Notes: generated from the letters alone by a model not told the origin. DNA of 64,000 nucleotides from JAVJUS01 sp040220455 (GCA_040220455.1 JAVJUS010000132.1:1-64000), one strand, 5' to 3'. Positions 41,975 to 51,940 are shown, numbered from the stretch's first letter. Translations and numbers: made by a program.

Positions 41975-43899
41975 TCCGGGACGGCGGGCAGGAGGCGATG
42001 GATGGCGAGCGGACCGGCGACGCCGCGTAGCCGGCGCTCGCCGATCGGCTCGTGCTCGACGCACCCGCTCTCCCGGATGGTATCGGCGCTGGCCAGCACC
42101 ACGGTCTCGGCCTCCGGGGCGACGACCTTGCCCAGCGCCTCGATCCGCGCGGCGATGTTCACCGTCTCGCCGACGATGGTGTAGTTGATCCGGCTCTCGG
42201 AGCCGATGTTGCCGACCAGGGCCGGGCCCGAATGCAGGCCCAGCCGCACGGCCAGCGCGCTGCCCCCCGCCGCCGCGCGGCGCCGGTTGTCGGCCATCAG
42301 GTCGGCGGCGATCGCCCGTGCGGCGCGAACCGCGCGCGCGGCGTGGTCGGGCTGGTCGTCGGGCGCGCCCCAGAACGCCATCACCCCGTCGCCGATGAAC
42401 TTGTCCACCGTCCCGCCCTCGGCCTCGATGCGCGCGGCGACGAGGGCGAAATGGCGGTTGAGCAGCGCGGCCGTCTCGGCCGGCGGCAGGCGCGCCGACA
42501 GGCTCGTGAAGCCCCGGATGTCGGTGAACAGAACCGTGAGCTCGCGCTCCTCGGCGACGACGCCCTGGCGGCCGTGCAGCCGCATCAGCCGCAGCACCAG
42601 CGCCTTGGGGACATAGGCCTCGAACCAGCCGAGCCCGGTCTTCATGGCGTTGAACGCGGCGGCGGCCTCCGCCATCTCGCGCACGCGGCTGTCGGGCAGC
42701 GCCGGGGTGTGGGCGAAGTCGAGCGTCGCCATCGCCGCCGCGGCATCGGCCAGCCGGTGCAGCTTGCGGCTGACCTTGATGCCGATGTACAGGGCCGCGG
42801 CGACGGCGAGCAGCAAGACGGCGACGCTCGCCCCGATCGCCTTGGCGAAGCGCAGCAGTTCGTCGGCGATCTCCTCGGTCTCGACGATCGCGCCGACCTG
42901 CCAGGCCCGGCTGCCGAAGGCGGGGGTGGCGCGTATGAGCGCCAGGTGACCGTCCGCCGGGCCGCCTGTGTCGTCGATTTCCAACACGCTGATGCCCCGG
43001 AAGCCCGCCTCGCCGACCTCCTCGCCGAGCCGTTCCCCGTCGCGCCTGGCCTCCGCGACCAGCCCCTCGAGGACCGGGTCCCCGACCTCCTCGATGCGCG
43101 GCAGGGGCGGCGTTCGGTCGGCGATGTCGACCCGGGCGAAGGGGGCGGTCAGGGCCCGGTGGGCGATGACGTAGCGCCCGCTGTCCAGCACGAAGGCGTT
43201 GGTCCCGGATTCGAGATAGAGATCGTCGAGAAAGCTCGACAGGTCCTCGAGCGACACGCCGATCAACAGAACGGCGACCATCTCCCCGTCCCGCCTGATC
43301 GCCCTATTGTGCGAGACGATCGTGCGCTCCAGCGAGGGCTCCCATATCGGATCGAACCAGTAGGGCGCCGGGCGCGCCTTCGCCTCCTGCCAGATCGCCC
43401 GCGCCGTGCCGACATCCGCCAAGGGTCCGATATGCGTGACCAGGCCGTCGGGAAAGCGGCCGACGCGGACGGACCGGCCATCGGCGTTCTGGACGCTGAT
43501 CCCGGTGATCTGGGGCGCGCTGCCGAGCGCCTGGCGCAGCGCGTCGGCCAGCGCGATCGGCCGGGCGAGCGAGAGTTCGCCGCTGCCCAGCTGGTCGGCC
43601 AGGTAGTCGGCCTGGTTGCGCACCGGCACCATGTGCGCGCTCAGCCGCTGGGTCACCGCGTCGAGCGTCAGCGCCGCCTTGTCGGCCAGCAGGTCGAAGG
43701 TGTTGCGCCCCGCCGCCGTCAGCCCGAGGGCGATCACGGTCACCATGGCGATCGTCATCAGGCCGCCGAAACCGCCCACCAGGATCGCCGAGATCGGCAG
43801 GCGCAACCGACGGCGCAGCCCCGGCAGGGGCACCGCGCCGGCGGATGCCCCGGCCTCGGGCCGGGCGCGACGCGCCCGGCGGCGCGCGAGACCGCGCAT
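41950..43899 (-). CDS. Membrane-bound class III adenylate/guanylate cyclase
   Basis: A 649-residue protein. A first span at about residues 37-62 and a second at about 350-372 enclose a periplasmic dCache-like sensor domain (SAPQITGISVQNADGRSVRV, WFDPIWEPSLERT). A HAMP-like linker follows, then the class III catalytic domain: VLFTDIRGFTSLSARL (metal-binding Asp), DKFIGDGVMAFWGAP, GLHSGPALVGNIGSESRINY, and GETVNIAARIE. It should make cAMP (or cGMP) in response to an external ligand. Its ATG overlaps the nuclease stop by one base. Confidence 0.9.
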
Positions 43900-44810
43900 C
43901 AGCCGGTCACCTCGATCTGCTCGGGATGGTCGACGTCGATCATCGGCCCGTTGCGCTCGTAGAGCCAGCCGCGCACGCGCACCGTCCGGCCCGACAGCGA
44001 GAGCGGGTCGAAGCCGGCCTCGCGGAAGGCGCCGCGGTCGTCGGGCGCGATGGTGGCGGTGACATCGCGCCGCCAGTCATCGCCGAAATTCAGGAAGATC
44101 CGGCCGCTGCGCACGATGGCGGCGTCGCGCACCCGGCCCTCGACGAGCTGGAAGGTGTCGATGTCGGCGGCGAGCCGGGCCGGGTCGGCCGGGCGCACGG
44201 CATACCAGTCGAGCGCCCAGATGCCGGCCAGCGCCGCCCGGGCCGCGCGCTCCAGCGCCAGCATGTCGGCGACGGCCGTGCGGTTGTCGGCGAAGCTGTA
44301 GACCCGGGCGAGGCCCCGCTCCAGCATCGCGCCCTGGATCCACACCCCGTCGTCGCGCCGCAGATGGGCCAGCGCCCGGCCGTGGCGGTCGACCGGCCGG
44401 CCGCCGACGGCGAGCGCCACCCGCCGGCCCAGCGCCAGCGAGCCGAGCCCGGCCATCGCCTCGTCGGCCAGCGGCCAGTCGACGAAGCCCTCCCGCCCCA
44501 GCGCGCGTTTGGGCGCCTGCAGCCCGACCAGCCGCACCTCGGTATCGTCGTCGAGGAACAGGGTGTCGCCGTCGACGATGCGCACCACGGTCGCGACCCG
44601 CTCGGGCGCCAGCGCGCGCGGCAGGAGCGGCCCCGGCACCGCGCCCCGCGCGGAGAGAGGACCGACGACAGCGGCGAGCGCGCCGCCCAGCAGACCCGAG
44701 AGCGCACCGCGCAGCACGGCGCGCCGTCCGGCGCCCGGCCCGCCGGCCGGGTGAGTTTGGGGGCGCGACAGCCGCCTCATCCGCGCTATATACCCTTCGT
44801 CGAGTGACAT
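43899..44810 (-). CDS. Exported thermonuclease-family (SNase-like) protein
   Basis: A 303-residue protein. GAGRRAVLRGALSGLLGG followed by Ala-rich hydrophobic residues is a twin-arginine-like export signal (about residues 25-55). The SNase core has VVRIVDGDTLFLDDDTEVRL with GLQAPK replacing the usual GIDAPE, then WIQGAMLERGLARVYSF and the late RAALAGIWA. Some catalytic Arg/Glu positions therefore differ, so nuclease activity is uncertain. A C-terminal OB-like region (TVRVRGWLYERNGPMIDVDH) extends it. Start codons at 44810 or 44780 are possible. Confidence 0.75.
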   Translation of the reverse strand: MSLDEGYIARMRRLSRPQTHPAGGPGAGRRAVLRGALSGLLGGALAAVVGPLSARGAVPGPLLPRALAPERVATVVRIVDGDTLFLDDDTEVRLVGLQAPKRALGREGFVDWPLADEAMAGLGSLALGRRVALAVGGRPVDRHGRALAHLRRDDGVWIQGAMLERGLARVYSFADNRTAVADMLALERAARAALAGIWALDWYAVRPADPARLAADIDTFQLVEGRVRDAAIVRSGRIFLNFGDDWRRDVTATIAPDDRGAFREAGFDPLSLSGRTVRVRGWLYERNGPMIDVDHPEQIEVTG

Positions 44811-44893
44811 CGGCGACACCCCGGGCGCGGCGGGCCGCACCCGGGAAGGAACAGCCCGCCCGCGGCCCGCCGCCGTGCCCCGGGAGGGCGATC

Positions 44894-45916
44894 ATGGAGC
44901 AAGGCCGGGCGCCGCGCCAGACCGGGCGTGCCCGCCGGCCGGGGACGAGCAAGACACGCCAGGGCATGCCGCGCGACATCATCTTCCCGCCGATCGAGCC
45001 CTATCAGGCCGGCTATCTGCCGGTCGATCCTCTGCACAGCCTCTACTGGGAGCAGAGCGGCAACCCCCATGGCGTGCCGGCGCTGTTCCTGCACGGCGGA
45101 CCCGGGGCCGGCGCCTCGCCGACCCATCGGCGCTTCTTCGACCCGGCGCATTACCGCATCGTCGTCTTCGACCAGCGCGGCGCGGGGCGCTCCCGGCCGC
45201 ATGGCGAGACGCGGGACAACTCGCCCGACGCGCTGGTCGCCGACGCCGAGGCCCTGCGCCGCCACCTTGGCATCGCGCGCTGGCACATCTTCGGCGGATC
45301 CTGGGGCTCGACGCTGGCGCTCGCCTACGCCCAGGCCCATCCGGATCGCTGCCTGTCGCTGATCCTGCGCGGCATCTTCCTGCTGCGCCAGCAGGAGGTC
45401 GACTGGTTCCTCTACGGCATGCGCCTGTTCTTCCCGGAGGCCTGGCGCCGCTTCGCCCATCACCTGCCGGAAAGCGAGCGCGGCGACCTGCTGGAAGGCT
45501 ACTGGAAGCGCCTGATCGACCCGGATCCGGCGGTCCATCTGCCGGCGGCCAGGGCCTGGAGCTACTACGAGGGCGCCTGCTCGACCCTGATGCCCCATCC
45601 GGAGGCCGTCGCGGCGGCGAGCGAGGACGCCCACGCCCTGGGCCTGGCACGGATCGAGGCGCACTATTTCCGCCACAACCGCTTCGAGCCGGAGGACCGG
45701 CTGCTGCGCGACATCGACCGTATCCGCCATATCCCGACGGTGATCGTCCAGGGCCGCTACGACGTGGTCTGCCCGGTCTCGACCGCCGACGAGCTGCACG
45801 CCGCCTGGCCGGAGGCGGAATACGTGGTCGTGCCCGATGCCGGGCATTCCGCGATGGAGCCCGGAATCCGCAGCGCCCTCATCTCCGCCGTCCAGCGCTT
45901 CCGACGGATCGGCTGA
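44894..45916 (+). CDS. pip: Proline iminopeptidase
   Basis: A 340-residue S33 peptidase that removes N-terminal proline. LYWEQSGNPHGVPALFLHGG is the oxyanion-hole region (HGGPGAG), then VVFDQRGAGRSRPHG, the nucleophile elbow GGSWGSTLALAYAQ (Ser about residue 138), the acid in GRYDVVCP, and the base His in VPDAGHSAMEPG. The start at 44894 has GGGAGGG 6 nt upstream and adds 24 residues compared with an ATG at 44966, where family similarity starts. Confidence 0.93.
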   Translation: MEQGRAPRQTGRARRPGTSKTRQGMPRDIIFPPIEPYQAGYLPVDPLHSLYWEQSGNPHGVPALFLHGGPGAGASPTHRRFFDPAHYRIVVFDQRGAGRSRPHGETRDNSPDALVADAEALRRHLGIARWHIFGGSWGSTLALAYAQAHPDRCLSLILRGIFLLRQQEVDWFLYGMRLFFPEAWRRFAHHLPESERGDLLEGYWKRLIDPDPAVHLPAARAWSYYEGACSTLMPHPEAVAAASEDAHALGLARIEAHYFRHNRFEPEDRLLRDIDRIRHIPTVIVQGRYDVVCPVSTADELHAAWPEAEYVVVPDAGHSAMEPGIRSALISAVQRFRRIG

Positions 45917-46106
45917 CACCGCCGAGGAGCGCCCGAAGCGCCACCGAATAGGCCGTATCGCGCCCGAAACGCCTTCAAACGGGCCGCAATGGCGCCATAT
46001 TGACGCAACACCGTCCTCACGACCCCGCTCGACGGCGCGCGCGATCCGGCCCGCGCCCGTCTCCGGGCGGGGCGGTTCACCGGGGACAGGGCGAGGAGGC
46101 TCGGGC

Positions 46107-46805
46107 TTGAGCGGCATGATCGCGTTGGTCGACGACGACCGGAACATCCTGACCTCGGTCTCGATGGCGCTCGAGGCCGAGGGTTTCGAGGTGCGCACCT
46201 ACGCCGACGGCGACGAGGCGCTGCGCGGCCTTGCCCATCGGCCCTGCGACCTGGCCGTGCTCGACATCAAGATGCCGCGCATGGACGGCATGGAGCTGCT
46301 CAAGCGCCTGCGCGAGCATTCCAATGTCCCGGTCATCTTCCTGACCTCCAAGGACGACGAGGTCGACGAGGTGCTGGGCCTGCGCATGGGCGCGGACGAC
46401 TACATCAAGAAGCCGTTTTCCCAGCGCCTGCTGATCGAGCGCATCCGCGCCCTGCTGCGGCGGGAGCAGCTCTCCCGCGACCAGTCGCCGGTCGACCCGG
46501 AGACGGTGATCACCCGCGGCTCGCTGGTGCTCGACGGCAACCGGCACGCCTGCCTGTGGAAGGGCGACCCGATCGAGCTGACGGTGACCGAATTCCTGCT
46601 GGTCAAGGCGCTCGCCCAGCGGCCCGGCCACGTCAAGAGCCGCGACCAGCTGATGGATGCCGCCTATGGCGAGCACATCTATGTCGACGACCGCACGATC
46701 GACAGCCACATCAAGCGCATCCGCAAGAAGTTCAAGGCGGTCGATGACGATTTCGCCCAGATCGAGACCCTGTACGGCGTCGGCTACCGCTACAAGGAGG
46801 CCTGA
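46107..46805 (+). CDS. chvI: Response regulator ChvI
   Basis: A 232-residue OmpR-family regulator. The receiver has IALVDDDRNILTSVSMALEA (acidic pocket), VLDIKMPRMDGMELL (phosphoacceptor Asp about residue 55) and IFLTSKDDEVDEVLG; the C-terminal winged helix ends QIETLYGVGYRYKEA. The N-terminus IALVDDDRNILTSVS is nearly invariant in alphaproteobacterial ChvI. A TTG at 46107 is 8 nt from GAGGAG and preferred; the ATG at 46116 is 17 nt away and gives 229 residues. Controls envelope and acid-stress genes in rhizobia. Confidence 0.92.
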   Translation: MSGMIALVDDDRNILTSVSMALEAEGFEVRTYADGDEALRGLAHRPCDLAVLDIKMPRMDGMELLKRLREHSNVPVIFLTSKDDEVDEVLGLRMGADDYIKKPFSQRLLIERIRALLRREQLSRDQSPVDPETVITRGSLVLDGNRHACLWKGDPIELTVTEFLLVKALAQRPGHVKSRDQLMDAAYGEHIYVDDRTIDSHIKRIRKKFKAVDDDFAQIETLYGVGYRYKEA

Positions 46806-46847
46806 CGTCGGTCGGCACGGCGGCGCCCGCGACGCGCGGGGCCGGGC

Positions 46848-48596
46848 GTGACGGCGGCGACCGAGGACCGTCGGACGCGCCGCCGCGCGCGCCGCTCGGG
46901 TGGCACGGCCGAGCCCGTCGACCCGACGGCGCCGGAGCGTGGCGCCGATCGGCCGCCGGTGCCGGGCGGGCGGCCCGTGGAGGAGGCGCGCCGGCGCGTG
47001 ACGGCCCGCCCGGCCCGGCGCCGACGGTGGTTTTCCAAGCTCACGGCGCGGGTGCTGGCGATCAACGTGCTGGCGCTGCTGATCCTGGTCGGCGGCCTGC
47101 TCTATCTCGGCCGCTACGAGGAGCGGCTGATCCAGCAGGAACTGGCCTCGCTGCATTCCGAGGCGCTGATCTTCGCCGCCGCCCTGGTCGAGGGCGCGAT
47201 CGAGGAATCGCCTGACGGCGTCGGCCAGCGCCTGAACGAGCGACGCGCCGCGCAGATCGTCCGCCGCCTCTACGAGACCACCCAGACCCGCATCCGGCTG
47301 TTCGGGCCGGAGGGCGCGATGATGGCCGACAGCCGGATCATCGCCGGGCCCGGCGGCGTGGTCGAGGTCGAGCCGCTGCTGCCGCGCCAGGACGACGGCG
47401 TGCTGCGCACGCTCATGGACACGGCCTACGACTGGGCGACGCTCGCCGTGCCGCCGCGCAAGCGCTGGCCGGTCTATGACGAGGACCCGGAGCAGCGGGC
47501 CACCGACTACGAGGCGGTGACGCGCGCCCTGCTGGGCCAGGTCGGCCGCCAGATCTGGAGCGCGCCGGAGAGCGGGCTGGTGCTGGGCGTCGCCGTGCCG
47601 GTGCAGCCCCTGCGCGAGGTGGTCGGGGCGGTGCTGGTGACCCGCGACACCCGCGCGATCGAGCAGGCGATGCGCTCGGTACGCGGCGACATCCTCAGCG
47701 TGTTCGCCGTCTCGCTGGCGATCACCGTGTTCCTGTCGATCTATCTGGCCGGCACGATCACCCGGCCGATCCGCCGCCTGGCGCTGGCCGCCGAGCGGGT
47801 GCGCCGGGGCCACGGCCGCGAGGTCGAGATCCCGGACCTGACCGGCAAGCGCGACGAGATCGGCGAGCTGTCGGGCGCGCTCAGGGCCATGACCGCGGCC
47901 CTGTGGGCGCGCATGGACGCCATCGAGCGCTTCGCCGCCGACGTCGCCCACGAGATCAAGAACCCGCTGACCTCCCTGCGCAGCGCGGTCGAGACCACGG
48001 CGCGCGTGACCGATCCCGAGCAGCAGCGCAAGCTGATGGCGATCATCCTGCAGGACGTCCAGCGCCTGGACCGGCTGATCACCGACATCTCCGACGCCTC
48101 GCGCCTGGACGCGGAGCTGTCGCGCGCCCGCATGGCGCCGGTCGACATCCACTCCCTGCTCGACGCCCTGGCCGAGCTCTACCGTGCCACGGTGGACGCC
48201 GAGGACGGGCCGGCGATCGTCTTCGACGCCGAGGAGGCGCCGGTCGTCGTGCCCGGTCTGGAGGACCGGCTGGTCCAGGTCTTCCGCAACCTTATCGCCA
48301 ACGCGATCACCTTCTCCCCGCCGGGCGGGACGATCACGGTGAGCCTGCGCCGGGAGGCCGGCGAGGTCGTGATCGTCGTCGAGGACGAGGGGCCGGGCAT
48401 CCCGCCCGGCAAGCTGGAGGCGATCTTCGACCGGTTCTACACCGAGCGGCCCAAGGAGGAGAGCTTCGGCACCCATTCCGGGCTGGGGCTGTCGATCTCC
48501 AAGCAGATCGTCGAGGCGCATGGCGGCTCGCTGCGCGCGGAGAACCGCGAGCGGCGCGGCGGGGCGCGCTTCGTCATCCGGCTTCCGGCTTCGTGA
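46848..48596 (+). CDS. chvG: Sensor histidine kinase ChvG
   Basis: A 582-residue kinase. A basic, disordered N-terminus (about 60 residues) precedes TM1 (VLAINVLALLILVGGLLYLG), the periplasmic stimulus domain of the ChvG type, TM2 (DILSVFAVSLAITVFLSIYL), HAMP, and HisKA with the phosphorylated His in FAADVAHEIKNPLTSLRSAV. The ATPase part has FRNLIANAITFSPPGG and EDEGPGIPPGKLEAIFDRFY. It lies 42 nt after chvI. In the absence of the periplasmic inhibitor ExoR (not in the window), it phosphorylates ChvI. Confidence 0.93.
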   Translation: MTAATEDRRTRRRARRSGGTAEPVDPTAPERGADRPPVPGGRPVEEARRRVTARPARRRRWFSKLTARVLAINVLALLILVGGLLYLGRYEERLIQQELASLHSEALIFAAALVEGAIEESPDGVGQRLNERRAAQIVRRLYETTQTRIRLFGPEGAMMADSRIIAGPGGVVEVEPLLPRQDDGVLRTLMDTAYDWATLAVPPRKRWPVYDEDPEQRATDYEAVTRALLGQVGRQIWSAPESGLVLGVAVPVQPLREVVGAVLVTRDTRAIEQAMRSVRGDILSVFAVSLAITVFLSIYLAGTITRPIRRLALAAERVRRGHGREVEIPDLTGKRDEIGELSGALRAMTAALWARMDAIERFAADVAHEIKNPLTSLRSAVETTARVTDPEQQRKLMAIILQDVQRLDRLITDISDASRLDAELSRARMAPVDIHSLLDALAELYRATVDAEDGPAIVFDAEEAPVVVPGLEDRLVQVFRNLIANAITFSPPGGTITVSLRREAGEVVIVVEDEGPGIPPGKLEAIFDRFYTERPKEESFGTHSGLGLSISKQIVEAHGGSLRAENRERRGGARFVIRLPAS

Positions 48597-48677
48597 AGGT
48601 CGCCCTGCGGATCGATCCCCCGCCGCGCCGCGAAAAGCGATAGAGTAACGCCTCCGGAGTCGCGCAGGAGAGGACGC

Positions 48678-49838
48678 ATGACCGCCGCCCGACCGAACCG
48701 CGCCGCCCCCCGATCCCGGCCCCGATCCGCTCGCCGCCCGATATCGCCGGCGCGCGCCCTGGCGCTGGCCGCTGCGCCAGCCGCCCTGCTGTCCCTCGCC
48801 TGTGGCCCCACGGCCTCGGCGCAGGATGCCGCGCCGGGCGCGGAAACTGGCGCCGTCACCCCGATAGACGCCCCCTATTACGTGAGCTGGGTGCGCGCCA
48901 CCCTGCGCGCCGAGCCCTCGCCCGAGGCCGAGGTGCTGGCCGTGCTGGGATTCGGCAGCCTGGTCACGGTGACCGGGGAGCTGGAGGCGGGCCCGTGGCT
49001 GCGGGTCGTCGACGACGCCGGGCGCGCGGGCTGGATCTTCGCGGAGGTCCTCGCCCCCGCCGTCGTGGCCGGGCCCGGAACGGTGCCGGACGCGGGCGAG
49101 CCCGGGCCCGGCGCGACGCCGGAGTCGCCCGACGACACGCCGGAGACGGCGACCCCGATCGACCCGCCGGAAGCGACGCCGGCCGTCTACGAAGGAACGA
49201 TCGGGCCGGACGACAGCGCGGACATGTTCCGTTTCGAGGCGTCGGACTGGACGGCGGTGACCATCGAACTCGACGGGCTGTCGGCCGACGCCGATATCGG
49301 CCTGCTCGACAACACCGGCCAGGCGATCGCGGAGAGCCTGGCCGGCGGCGCGACGTCCGAGCGCATCGAGTCGGTGCTGGCGGCCGGGACCTACTACATC
49401 GAGGTCTATCGCTACGACGGCGAAACCGACTACCGCCTCACCGTCAGCGGCACGCCCGGCGTCCCGCCGCCGGACGACGACGCCGGCGCGACGCCCGACG
49501 CCGCCTTCGACCTGGGCCTAGTGTCCGGAGAGGCGCGCTACGAGGGCTGGGTCGCGCCCGGCCGGGACGATGTCGACTACCTGGCCTTCGACCTGCCGGA
49601 GCGCTCGCGGCTGACGGTCGCCTTGACCGGGCTGGAGGCGGATGCCGATATCACCCTGGAATCGCCGATAGAGGGTGAGCTCGCGAGCTCCATGCTCGCC
49701 GATACGGCGGACGAGACCATAGACATCGCCCTCGGCGCCGGGCGATACCTCCTCCGCGTGACGGCGTTCGACGGCGAGACCGACTATGTGGTGACGGTGC
49801 GCGCCACGCCGGTCGGCGAGAAGCCGACGCCGCAATAG
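48678..49838 (+). CDS. Exported SH3-like protein with two PPC domains
   Basis: A 386-residue protein with a long Arg-rich n-region and hydrophobic signal cleaved near TASAQD. Residues 65-105 form a bacterial SH3-like domain (YVSWVRATLRAEPSPEAEVL, AGWIFAEVLAP). Two pre-peptidase C-terminal (PPC) beta-sandwich repeats follow, each ending YDGETDYRLTV or FDGETDYVVTV. No peptidase domain is present. It is probably a periplasmic or surface binding protein; it sits between chvG and hprK, an unusual insertion into a normally compact block. Confidence 0.75.
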   Translation: MTAARPNRAAPRSRPRSARRPISPARALALAAAPAALLSLACGPTASAQDAAPGAETGAVTPIDAPYYVSWVRATLRAEPSPEAEVLAVLGFGSLVTVTGELEAGPWLRVVDDAGRAGWIFAEVLAPAVVAGPGTVPDAGEPGPGATPESPDDTPETATPIDPPEATPAVYEGTIGPDDSADMFRFEASDWTAVTIELDGLSADADIGLLDNTGQAIAESLAGGATSERIESVLAAGTYYIEVYRYDGETDYRLTVSGTPGVPPPDDDAGATPDAAFDLGLVSGEARYEGWVAPGRDDVDYLAFDLPERSRLTVALTGLEADADITLESPIEGELASSMLADTADETIDIALGAGRYLLRVTAFDGETDYVVTVRATPVGEKPTPQ

Positions 49839-49874
49839 GCCGCCTCCGGCCCGCCGGGGGTGGCGGAGGTCGCG

Positions 49875-50435
49875 ATGAGCGTTGCCGATACCCGCGCGAC
49901 CGCCCGGCCCGCCGGCCGCGAGTCGGACGGCGACCTGTCCGGCCGGGAGGGCGCGGTCGCGCCGGCCCGAACCGTCCACGCCACCTGCGTCGCGCTCGAC
50001 GGCCATGGCCTGCTGCTTCGCGGGCCGTCGGGCGCCGGCAAGTCGGATCTGGCCTTGAGGCTGATCGACGGCGGCGCGCTGCTGGTCGCCGACGACCGGA
50101 CGGTGTTGAGCCTGCGGGGCGGGATCGTCCGCGCCGCCGCACCCGCCGCGCTGGCCGGCCTTCTGGAAGTCCGGGGCATCGGCCCCCTGCCCGTAACCGC
50201 CGTGACCGAGAGCGCGCCGGTCGCCCTGATCGTCGACCTGGTCGGCGCCGGCGCGATCGAGCGTCTGCCGGCGCCGGAGACCGAGCCGCTGCTGGGCGTC
50301 GCCGTGCCGCGCGTCGCCCTCGACCCCTTCGCCGCCGGCACGCCGGCCGCGCTGCGCCTGCTGGCCGCCGCGATGGAACGGTCCTGCGGCGCCTGGCCGG
50401 TGGTCGACCGCCCGGCGGGGGAGGACGGATCGTGA
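49875..50435 (+). CDS. hprK: Short alphaproteobacterial HPr kinase/phosphorylase
   Basis: A 186-residue protein, lacking the N-terminal domain of Gram-positive HprK as usual in this class. The P-loop is LLRGPSGAGKSDLALRLID, followed by VADDRTVL. The domain phosphorylates or dephosphorylates a serine of HPr in response to metabolites. The ATG at 49875 follows GGAGG by 5 nt and is preferred over a GTG at 49860. It overlaps the rapZ start by 4 nt and is two genes from its substrate HPr. Confidence 0.9.
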   Translation: MSVADTRATARPAGRESDGDLSGREGAVAPARTVHATCVALDGHGLLLRGPSGAGKSDLALRLIDGGALLVADDRTVLSLRGGIVRAAAPAALAGLLEVRGIGPLPVTAVTESAPVALIVDLVGAGAIERLPAPETEPLLGVAVPRVALDPFAAGTPAALRLLAAAMERSCGAWPVVDRPAGEDGS

Positions 50436-51436
50436 CCGCCGGACCGGCGGACGGCACGCCGCTGGCCGAGCCGCCGGCGGCCGACGCGGCGACCGGCAAT
50501 GCGCGCGGCCGGCCGCCCGGAGACGGTCGGCGGCCCGTGGTCCTGATCACCGGCCTGTCCGGCGCGGGGCTGTCGACGGCGCTCAAGACACTCGAGGATC
50601 TGGGCTACGAGGCGGTCGACAACCTGCCCATGGCGCTGGTGCCCGGCCTGGTGGCGCTCGATGGAGACCGGGGCGGAGACCGGGGCGGCGACCGGGGCGG
50701 CGACCGGGGCCGGCCGCTCGCCATCAGCATCGACTGCCGCACGCGGGATTTCTCCGCCGCCGCCCTGCGCGGCGTGATGGAGGGGCTGGAGGCGCGCGGC
50801 GACCTGGCGGTCTCGCTGCTGCTGGTCGTGTGCGACGACGAGGTGCTGCAGCGGCGGTTCACCGAGACCCGGCGCCGCCACCCGCTGGCCGGCGACCGGC
50901 CGGTGGCCGACGGCATCCGGCGCGAGCGCGCGCTGCTGGCGCCACTCTACGACGTCGCCGACGAGACGGTCGACACCTCGATCCTGTCGATCCACGAGCT
51001 GCGCCGCTGGCTCGGCGGCCGCTTCGCGCTCGATGCCGGGCCCGCGCTGTTCGTCACGGTCCAGTCCTTCGCCTTCCGGCGCGGCCTGCCCCGGGAATCC
51101 GACCTGGTCTTCGACGTCCGCTTCCTGGCCAACCCGCACTGGGACCCAGCCCTGAGGGCGCTGACCGGACTCGACCCGGCGGTGCGCGCGGCGGTCGAGC
51201 GCGACCCGGGTTTCCCCGGCTTCTTCGACGACCTGACCCGGCTGCTGGCGCCCCTGCTGCCGCGCTACCAGCAGGAGGGCAAGAGCTATCTCACCATTGC
51301 CATCGGCTGCACCGGCGGCCAACATCGCTCGGTGTGTATCGCCGAGCGGCTGGCCGGCTGGCTCGGCGAGAGCGCCTACAAGGTGGCCGTCGTCCACCGC
51401 GATCTGCCCGCGTCGGGCGTCTCCCCGGCCGGGTGA
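50432..51436 (+). CDS. rapZ: RapZ-family nucleotide-binding protein with altered P-loop
   Basis: A 334-residue protein. LITGLSGAGLSTALKTLEDL is the Walker A region, where the usual lysine (or arginine) is leucine (GAGLST). The C-terminal RapZ domain is intact: FVTVQSFAFRRGLPRESDLV, DVRFLANPHWDPALR, YLTIAIGCTGGQHRSVCIAE (the last with the conserved Cys-Thr-Gly-Gly-x-His). In E. coli RapZ guides RNase E to the sRNA GlmZ; in Alphaproteobacteria the role is unclear. A fourfold Gly-Asp-Arg-Gly repeat lies at residues 78-93. GTG start overlaps hprK. Confidence 0.9.
   Translation: MTAGPADGTPLAEPPAADAATGNARGRPPGDGRRPVVLITGLSGAGLSTALKTLEDLGYEAVDNLPMALVPGLVALDGDRGGDRGGDRGGDRGRPLAISIDCRTRDFSAAALRGVMEGLEARGDLAVSLLLVVCDDEVLQRRFTETRRRHPLAGDRPVADGIRRERALLAPLYDVADETVDTSILSIHELRRWLGGRFALDAGPALFVTVQSFAFRRGLPRESDLVFDVRFLANPHWDPALRALTGLDPAVRAAVERDPGFPGFFDDLTRLLAPLLPRYQQEGKSYLTIAIGCTGGQHRSVCIAERLAGWLGESAYKVAVVHRDLPASGVSPAG
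50663..50710 (+). repeat. 12-bp in-frame tandem repeat inside rapZ
   Basis: Four units of GGN GAC CGG GGC, encoding Gly-Asp-Arg-Gly each. The insertion lies in a surface loop after the P-loop region and before the RPLAISIDCRTRDF strand. Slippage in GC-rich DNA is the likely origin; unit number may vary among strains. Confidence 0.8.
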
Positions 51437-51535
51437 CCGGTCCGGACGCCCGGCGCCACCATCGGGAGGCCCGCCCATGTTACCCCCTCACGGTCCCACT
51501 CCGCCGCGTCCCTCCGGCAGCCCGGCGGGGCGACG

Positions 51536-51940
51536 ATGATCGGCATGGTGCTGGTCACCCACGGCCGCCTGGCCGAGGAGTTCATCGCCGCGCTGGAGCA
51601 CGTCGTCGGCGGGCAGAGCCAGATCGCCGCTGTGTGCATCGGCCCCGACGACGACATGGAGCAACGCCGGCTGGAGATCCTCGGCAAGGTCGACGAGGTC
51701 GACGACGGCGACGGCGTGGTGCTGCTGACCGACATGTTCGGCGGCACGCCCTCGAACCTCGCCATCTCGATCATGGACAAGGCGCGGGTCGAGGTCATCG
51801 CCGGCATCAACCTGCCGATGCTGATCAAGCTCGCCTCGGTCCGGGCGACGGAGTCGCTGGCCGATTCCGTCACCCATGCCCGCGAGGCCGGCCAGAAATA
51901 CATCAACGTCGCCTCGGCCCTGCTGGCGGACAGCCGCTGA
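51536..51940 (+). CDS. PTS EIIA-Man-type protein
   Basis: A 134-residue mannose-family EIIA domain. The phosphorylated His is in GMVLVTHGRLAEEF (His9), with VVLLTDMFGGTPSNLA as the conserved loop. No EIIB or EIIC gene is nearby, so it belongs to the incomplete regulatory PTS of Alphaproteobacteria and passes phosphate for signalling, not sugar uptake. Its stop overlaps the HPr start. Confidence 0.93.
   Translation: MIGMVLVTHGRLAEEFIAALEHVVGGQSQIAAVCIGPDDDMEQRRLEILGKVDEVDDGDGVVLLTDMFGGTPSNLAISIMDKARVEVIAGINLPMLIKLASVRATESLADSVTHAREAGQKYINVASALLADSR

Noticed and set aside
46077..48521. An 814-residue minus-strand frame opposite chvI and chvG
   Set aside because: It is the antisense shadow of two clear genes and has the His/Arg/Asp-rich composition expected from reversed codons.
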